Positions 58,870 to 64,000 of a DNA stretch of 64,000 bases are shown one piece after another; position 1 is the stretch's first letter, and every line of letters starts with the position of its first letter. The stretch covers positions 284,351 through 348,350 of the forward strand of contig NMRA01000283.1 in assembly GCA_002633005.1 (NCBI GenBank), in the 5' to 3' direction. The position numbers were made by a program, and so were the translations under genes. The notes beneath the pieces are model-generated. The model did no database searches. It was not told the origin of the DNA and saw nothing but the letters and a program-made list of their open reading frames with translations. The stretch comes from Phoronis australis (lineage: Eukaryota > Phoronida > Phoronidae).

Positions 58870-59370
58870 CACGCCCGGTTTGGCGGCAGTTTTAAGATAT
58901 GAATTGCACGTAGGTTTAATGAATCTGATTTGCTTGTGCTTGTAAACATGTAGTAAATCAGAAAGAGTGAATTATAATAGTTCTGCTGTAGATTTTATTT
59001 TCTTCCAAATGTAGATTTTAAGTAGCCTTCAAACAACCCTGCCAGTATTTCAAAACAATCCCATTGAGTGGCAGCACTTTTAGAACACATTTGTGGAATC
59101 TGCTACACTTTTGCGTTCAGAATCTATCTAGTATTGGCTCGTGTCGAGCATTGCCAGGGAATTTGTGATTTTGGACTAAAAAAAACAATTTTGCGCATTT
59201 TTCCACCTTTTTTGAGCTTGGGCTTCTTTATGGTGGCGGGGAAAGGGACAAAAATATGGAACAGAACCAAGTTTCTGTAGACATGTGTAGCGCACTTGAG
59301 GTTAAATGACTAACAGATTTTCGTTTTGTTCATAGAGTTTTGGACAGAGCGGAAGAAATGCGAAAAGTTA
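58870..59370 (+). repeat. Dispersed repeat family F, copy 2 (body)
   Basis: Same-strand homolog of 12430-13010: AATTGCACGTAGG, GAACACATTTGTGGAATCTG, GTCGAGCATTGCCAGGGAAT, AAAGGGACAAAAATA, CCAAGTTTCTGTAG and GTTTTGGACAGAGCGGAAGA. Divergence is considerable, so the family is old. Confidence 0.65.
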
Positions 59371-59847
59371 AGTGATGTCTGCTGTGCCTCTTTACACACT
59401 AGAATCCGCCATCTTTGAACTACAAGCATTGGTTTTACGACGTGCTTGGGGCACTTACAATGCATATACGGAGAACGAACGAAGGAAAGTGCCTGTAATT
59501 AGTCAAAGGCATGTGGCAGCCGCATATCATTTTGATAACGCGGTTTTACCCATATGGTAAAATATGATCAAAACACATCGTAGAAAATCTGGATCAGTGG
59601 TACGCTTACAAAGGACATTCGCCATGGTAGGTTTTGTTGTTGTAGAACCTTGAAACGGCCCGTAGGCGTGGCCTAGGCCTGTTTGTCGGAAATATCCGTT
59701 TCAAAAACTCTTTGAAAAGTTTGCAGTAGGTCCACTGCATCCCACGGTTAATTTAATGCATTGCACACAGTATGTGAATGAGTAGGTATTGTCTGAACGT
59801 GCTTAAAATTTTCAATTGTAGTCATGGAGGTCTTTTACCGTTTTTTA

Positions 59848-60133
59848 CAGGGGTACCATAGAATCATATGCGCGATCAGCCCATCTTACGCACGAACCCC
59901 TTACGAACCTATGGACCAGGCATACAAAACCATGAGTTATGCAAATGAACCCAAAAATCACGCCTACGAACAAAAATCATGCGTACGAACACTTTATCAT
60001 TTGGTGGTTCGTGCGATTGGGATGCTCGTGCGAATGATGTTTGTTCGTAGGCGTGATTTTTGGGTTCGTATGCATGATTCATGGATTCGTAGGTGATTCG
60101 GATGCCCGTGCGTACGATTCTATGGTACCCCTG
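59848..60133. mobile_element. 286-bp foldback element
   Basis: The outer ends are inverted copies of CAGGGGTACCATAGAATC. Further in, about 59930-59988 and 60020-60078 pair over nearly 60 bp, with GAACCCAAAAATCACGCCTA plus CGAACAAA identical. The left arm carries about 50 extra bases between these blocks. ACGAAC/GTTCGT words recur throughout. The CAGGGGT terminus is hAT-like, but no 8-bp duplication is visible. Confidence 0.85.
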
Positions 60134-60139
60134 GTTACG

Positions 60140-61435
60140 ATGTTGATCTGCCAATTGCTGATTGCTAACACCTACAAACCGGTGCCTTTAAGCCCAAAGG
60201 AGACTAGTACGTTTGATGTACAAGTTTTATGGCACTCAAGCGATATCGTAAAATGTTGACGTGATGACTACACATTTGGTGAAGTGATAGGTACTGAAAA
60301 CACTGCCGACTCTTTCTGACGTAATATGCAGGTAATGGTGGGAAGCTCCGACAGTTGAGCAACTTGTGAAAAAAACGATATATGACATCACAACACGGCA
60401 CAGTGCACTTTAAGACATAATTGGTTCCTTTAAAGATATAGGTATAGGCATTTTTGTAGCATTACATGGTACTCAAACCACAAATTGACGCCTCAACAGC
60501 TGCGATGGGAAACAACTGGAACATTTTAATTAGTCCGTTGCGCACTCAATAGATGGCGCGATAAACGTCATTCCCAAGTTTCCACGAAAATCAAAAGACG
60601 GAAAATAGAATATCTGTATCTACTTCAAGACTTGCACTACATCCGGACCGTAACTAATACCTATCCACTGATAAAAGCGTGATTTATTGTACTTAAAATC
60701 AACTTACGATTTTAAACACTTATCAGCAGAGGTCACGCAGGGACAGATTTTCTTTATTGGTATCAGCCGTCGTCAAACACGTTTAATAATAGATGCACGC
60801 AGTACTCACCGAGAAAATATCGCATAACATCTGCCACCTATAGCTTACATCAAATGACCTGAAAGCAACTATAGAGTGCGAACAACGTGCCTCAAAATTG
60901 GCACACGGATCGGATGTTGACGCTTGATTATCACGGATTGTACTTCAGTACTTCTCATCACGCCACCGAGTCGTCAAACTGTCGAAAAAATGTCACCGGC
61001 TTTGCGGCGGTAACAGGCACTGGCAAAGGGAACGCTACAGACAAGTGCCTGTGGGTGTAACGCTGATATGGAAGTTCAAATAACTCACAGACCGAATTAA
61101 GGTACAGTAGCTGAACACTGACTCCATTCGTTGTCAAGGATCGTTATTCTTCAACGAAACTTTTAGCATGCTTATCACAAAAACTTAGTTTCATCACCGT
61201 CTTATGTTTTTTTCTCGACCGGTTATGCTTTCCGTGTAGTTACAGATGTATCAAAAGTACATCAATACAAGAACTGCATTAATGCGTTTCATTCAGTGTT
61301 ATAAACTCACTCATTACACAACGAGACATTCTAGCGTAAGAAACGGAAGTCAGTAAAACAACTTATCGTCAGGTTGGAACGTTCAAATTGTTCATTTCCG
61401 CGTAATTAGTCAGTTTTAATTAGCAACAAGAGGTC
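60140..61435. other. No gene recognised
   Basis: No exon-like segment or repeat relationship was noticed. Confidence 0.4.
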
Positions 61436-61439
61436 TGAC

Positions 61440-61745
61440 AAATGTAGTTATAGTGACTGAGTTCGTAATCATCAGGTTATCGAGTTTTCAAGGCCGATTT
61501 GCCCATTTAGGAAAGTGAGTTTTCTATAATTATTCCGTCGTCTGGTCGCGATATCCATTCGAAATTTTTGAGACTCAGCAAGGGATTTTATTAAACTAAT
61601 TAGTCGAAAGCTGGAGTCACTCGAAGCTTTTTAAAATTTCAGGTTCACGCTTGAAATAAATCGAAAGTTACCACGAATGTTAAGACGGGAGAGGAATGCA
61701 AACTCACACCGGTGTACATGTATATCCGAGTAAGCTCGGCATTTC
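61440..61745 (+). repeat. Dispersed repeat family E, copy 2
   Basis: Homolog of 45780-46035: CAGGTTATCGAGTTTTCAAG, CCCATTTAGGAAAGTGAGTT, TAATTAGTCGAAAG, AAGACGGGAGAGGAATGCAA and ACTCACACC. Confidence 0.65.
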
Positions 61746-61805
61746 CGGAAATCCTCAACTTCTCTCGCTGCAGTACAGCGCTCGATTTTATTCCCTCTTG
61801 CTTAC

Positions 61806-61909
61806 TCTAGAGAGGTCATTCCTCTCTTGTTTTCGAGTACATTTGGGAGATCATCCTTTTTTTTGCACACCGGCTTTGGTCGGTACAACGCAAAGCCCGT
61901 GTCGGCCAT
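61806..61909 (-). CDS. Candidate first coding exon of unknown gene
   Basis: ATG in a good context (GTGAAAATGGCC) opens 34 codons plus two bases to the strong donor GA/GTAAGC. The peptide begins MADTGFALYRPKPVCKKKDD and ends LENKRGMTSL. The GC-rich start region (GGCGCCGTGAAAATGGCC) contrasts with the AT-rich surroundings, as expected near a promoter or first exon. It lies 60 bases from the end of repeat family E. No second exon was found and the peptide is not recognised. Confidence 0.3.
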
Positions 61910-62024
61910 TTTCACGGCGCCAAGAAACGAAACAGCTGATGAGCGCCTCGAATGCAAATAGCTTTCACTGGAAGCCCTTGATAGCAATTGCCGAAATATA
62001 ATAAAATCGCAAAAGAGCAATAGG

Positions 62025-64000
62025 ATTTGCTGTTTGTAGCTCTTGCCAAAATTCAGAACTTCAAGAAATCAGCTGATTTTGTGTTTTTAATTGTATAATT
62101 ATGAAAAAAGATTAGAAAACAGCAAAAAAGACCAAAGTCTATTGATTGGTTGGCCTAACACTAAGTGTGTTGGGTTTTGTGGATTTCAGTGCAGTATTTC
62201 AACTTTATCTCAGGCTGCGTGCACGTTAGAGACGTGACAAACCGAGATCAGCGTCATTACAAAGATATTGAAAAGACCTATTCAATGATGTATTAATAAG
62301 CACTGTGAGTAGACTGGTTCAAAAGTTATTGCAATTATACGTTGAAATATATACCGCAAAAATCCACCGTTTTAATGCAATAGGTGTTAGCTTTTGTAAA
62401 AATATCTTTAGCAAGTCATAACTTTCTTACTTCTCACACAAATTGAATGAAAACTGGCAGACATCAAGACTATTATACAAAGAACAAACCAGAGTTTGTT
62501 TTCCAGAAAATATGAAGCTCAGTCACTTGTTATGAATAACAAATTAATCAATCGATCAATTATATATTTTCAAAACATGCGTTGTAAATTAAATTTCTCT
62601 CCAAATTCCTAATCCCAATTGATTGAAGACTTCCTGAAGTATCATGTAGCTTATATTTCCTTAAAAATTTCTGAAATTTGGTGACTGGAATTAAATTACC
62701 AAAGCGGCTATAAACGAGCCTTCCATCGAAGAAACCAGCATTTGATTTGGACCACTTACTAATATAAAATTGACCTCAACGGGTTTCTTACTTAGACGAG
62801 AAGTGATTATTGTTCGAGACCATCGGCAAAAAAAAATTACACTCCACAATGAGCTGGTGTAGCCTTGTCTCACGTAATAACCGTTGGCTCTTTTCGAGCC
62901 CAGAAATCACATCTGTTTTGACTGACGGACAATTTGAGACTAATTTATTTCATAATGGTGAGTGTGCAAAAACACAAATTGGAAGGGTACTAGAAAATAC
63001 ACTTCATTAATTTCACAAGTTATTATTTTATTTTAATAGATAATTAATTTCTCAAACATACTTTCACGGTTGTCTTGTCAATCTTGGTTACTGATCTGAG
63101 ACTATGTTTTTTCTAGAGTGGCATTCTAGCGAAAAAATATCTTACATCAAAAGCTGGTTTACTTTTTATCTGTGAACCTAGGATATATGAATTTAATAAA
63201 ATTTTTATAAGGGCATTAGAGAAATTTTGAAAATAAATCACTTTTCATGAAAAATTAATTTCAAGCTGCCATAATTTTTTCTGGTAAATTGTTTACAAAA
63301 ATAAAATGCATATTAGAAATATAAATTGCCTTTATAATGCTTTTAAAAATCAGTAGAATACAGAAAATATTTTACTAATGTTAGCCAGAAACTCTTACAA
63401 CAAAAAATGAAGATGACCTTAAACAGATGGTCTTTCTTTGTCATTGCCAGTTAAAACCAACCAAGACCTCAGCAGTTGGTCACCTAACTAAACCAAGCAT
63501 GGAAAATCCGATTCACAACGGTTGCAAACTTTACAACATGCACTAAATTTAAGGTGGAGAGGCAAGACTACCAGAAAACCTGTTCTAAAATGTTATTGTT
63601 TGCAAACTGTTATTTTTATTTCTTAAGTGGAGTTATAAGTTTTAAATATAATCATTCAATCGTCATTTCCGGCACAATTTTGTCAAACGGCGATATGACC
63701 TTACACTCTTTCGCAGTGGTACGAAAGGTGGCACTGTCGAATGTTGGCTTCTCATTGGTTAAAGTAATGAAACTGACGTCACAACGTTCAGTCATTCCCA
63801 TACTTAGGTTGAAATCTGGGAAACCCCTTTCAGTTTATTGTTACGTAGTATGGCGACCATACTCCTTGACTTTAATGGTAATAACTTACTAAAAACGGGT
63901 AGTGATCGAAGTAAACAAAATCAAGGTAATTCCGATCCAGAGCTTTTACAAGGACACTAGCTCTAACCTAATCCTGTCAACAAACATTGCGTAACCGGGT
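62025..64000. other. No gene recognised
   Basis: Very AT-rich. A 112-codon plus-strand frame at 63554-63892 shows no motif. AGAAGTGATTATTGTTCGAG at about 62800 is shared with about 32309. Confidence 0.4.

Noticed and set aside
1-64000. CRISPR arrays, bacterial operons, rRNA genes, histone or spliceosomal RNA genes
   Set aside because: None of the characteristic repeats or conserved words were seen; the content is eukaryotic.

Overview
This is an AT-rich, gene-poor stretch of animal nuclear DNA, most likely from a marine invertebrate. The evidence for a eukaryote is small open frames bounded by GT/AG splice signals, a tRNA-derived SINE with target-site duplications, a degraded non-LTR retrotransposon, THAP-domain transposon remains and many foldback (MITE-like) elements. 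I see no operons, rRNA genes, CRISPR arrays or complete single-exon genes. The species cannot be fixed from this window, and one ambiguous base (46289) shows it is assembly sequence.

Host coding signal is thin. The best candidate is a minus-strand set of exons at about 15.3, 11.8, 10.8 and 9.5 kb. Their splice phases are compatible, and the last carries a stop followed by an AATAAA 46 bases on. Other possible exons lie at 2.4, 20.7/21.8, 40.3 and 61.9 kb (minus) and at 25.3 and 48.8 kb (plus). None can be named with confidence.

Most recognisable content is mobile DNA. From left to right: small foldback at 4.7 kb; 253-bp MITE at 6.3 kb; repeat family F (copies at 12.4 and 58.8 kb, with a shared module also at 16.8 kb); THAP and YQFEP coding fragments at 13.5-13.9 kb; a 1.5-kb THAP transposon remnant with long inverted arms at 16.9-18.4 kb; hAT-like MITE at 26.2 kb; intact SINE at 29.1 kb; MITE with internal 21-bp tandem repeats at 37.5 kb; inverted repeat with a possible hammerhead-ribozyme fold at 39.4 kb; SINE tail at 40.7 kb; decayed LINE at 41.6-44.4 kb carrying an 81-bp hairpin insertion; second LINE 3' fragment at 50.5 kb; degenerate tandem repeat at 52.1-52.8 kb; compound foldback with a 6-bp target duplication at 53.6 kb; second SINE at 54.7 kb; 286-bp foldback at 59.85 kb. 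Further dispersed repeat pairs are 4.3/22.7, 34.9/41.0 and 45.8/61.5 kb.

The pattern fits introns and intergenic DNA filled by several generations of transposons, with a few host exons between them. I found no previously undescribed multi-gene system. The most interesting items are the compound foldback at 53.6 kb, the hammerhead-like arm at 39.4 kb, the re-ordered modules of family F and the phase-compatible minus-strand exon chain.
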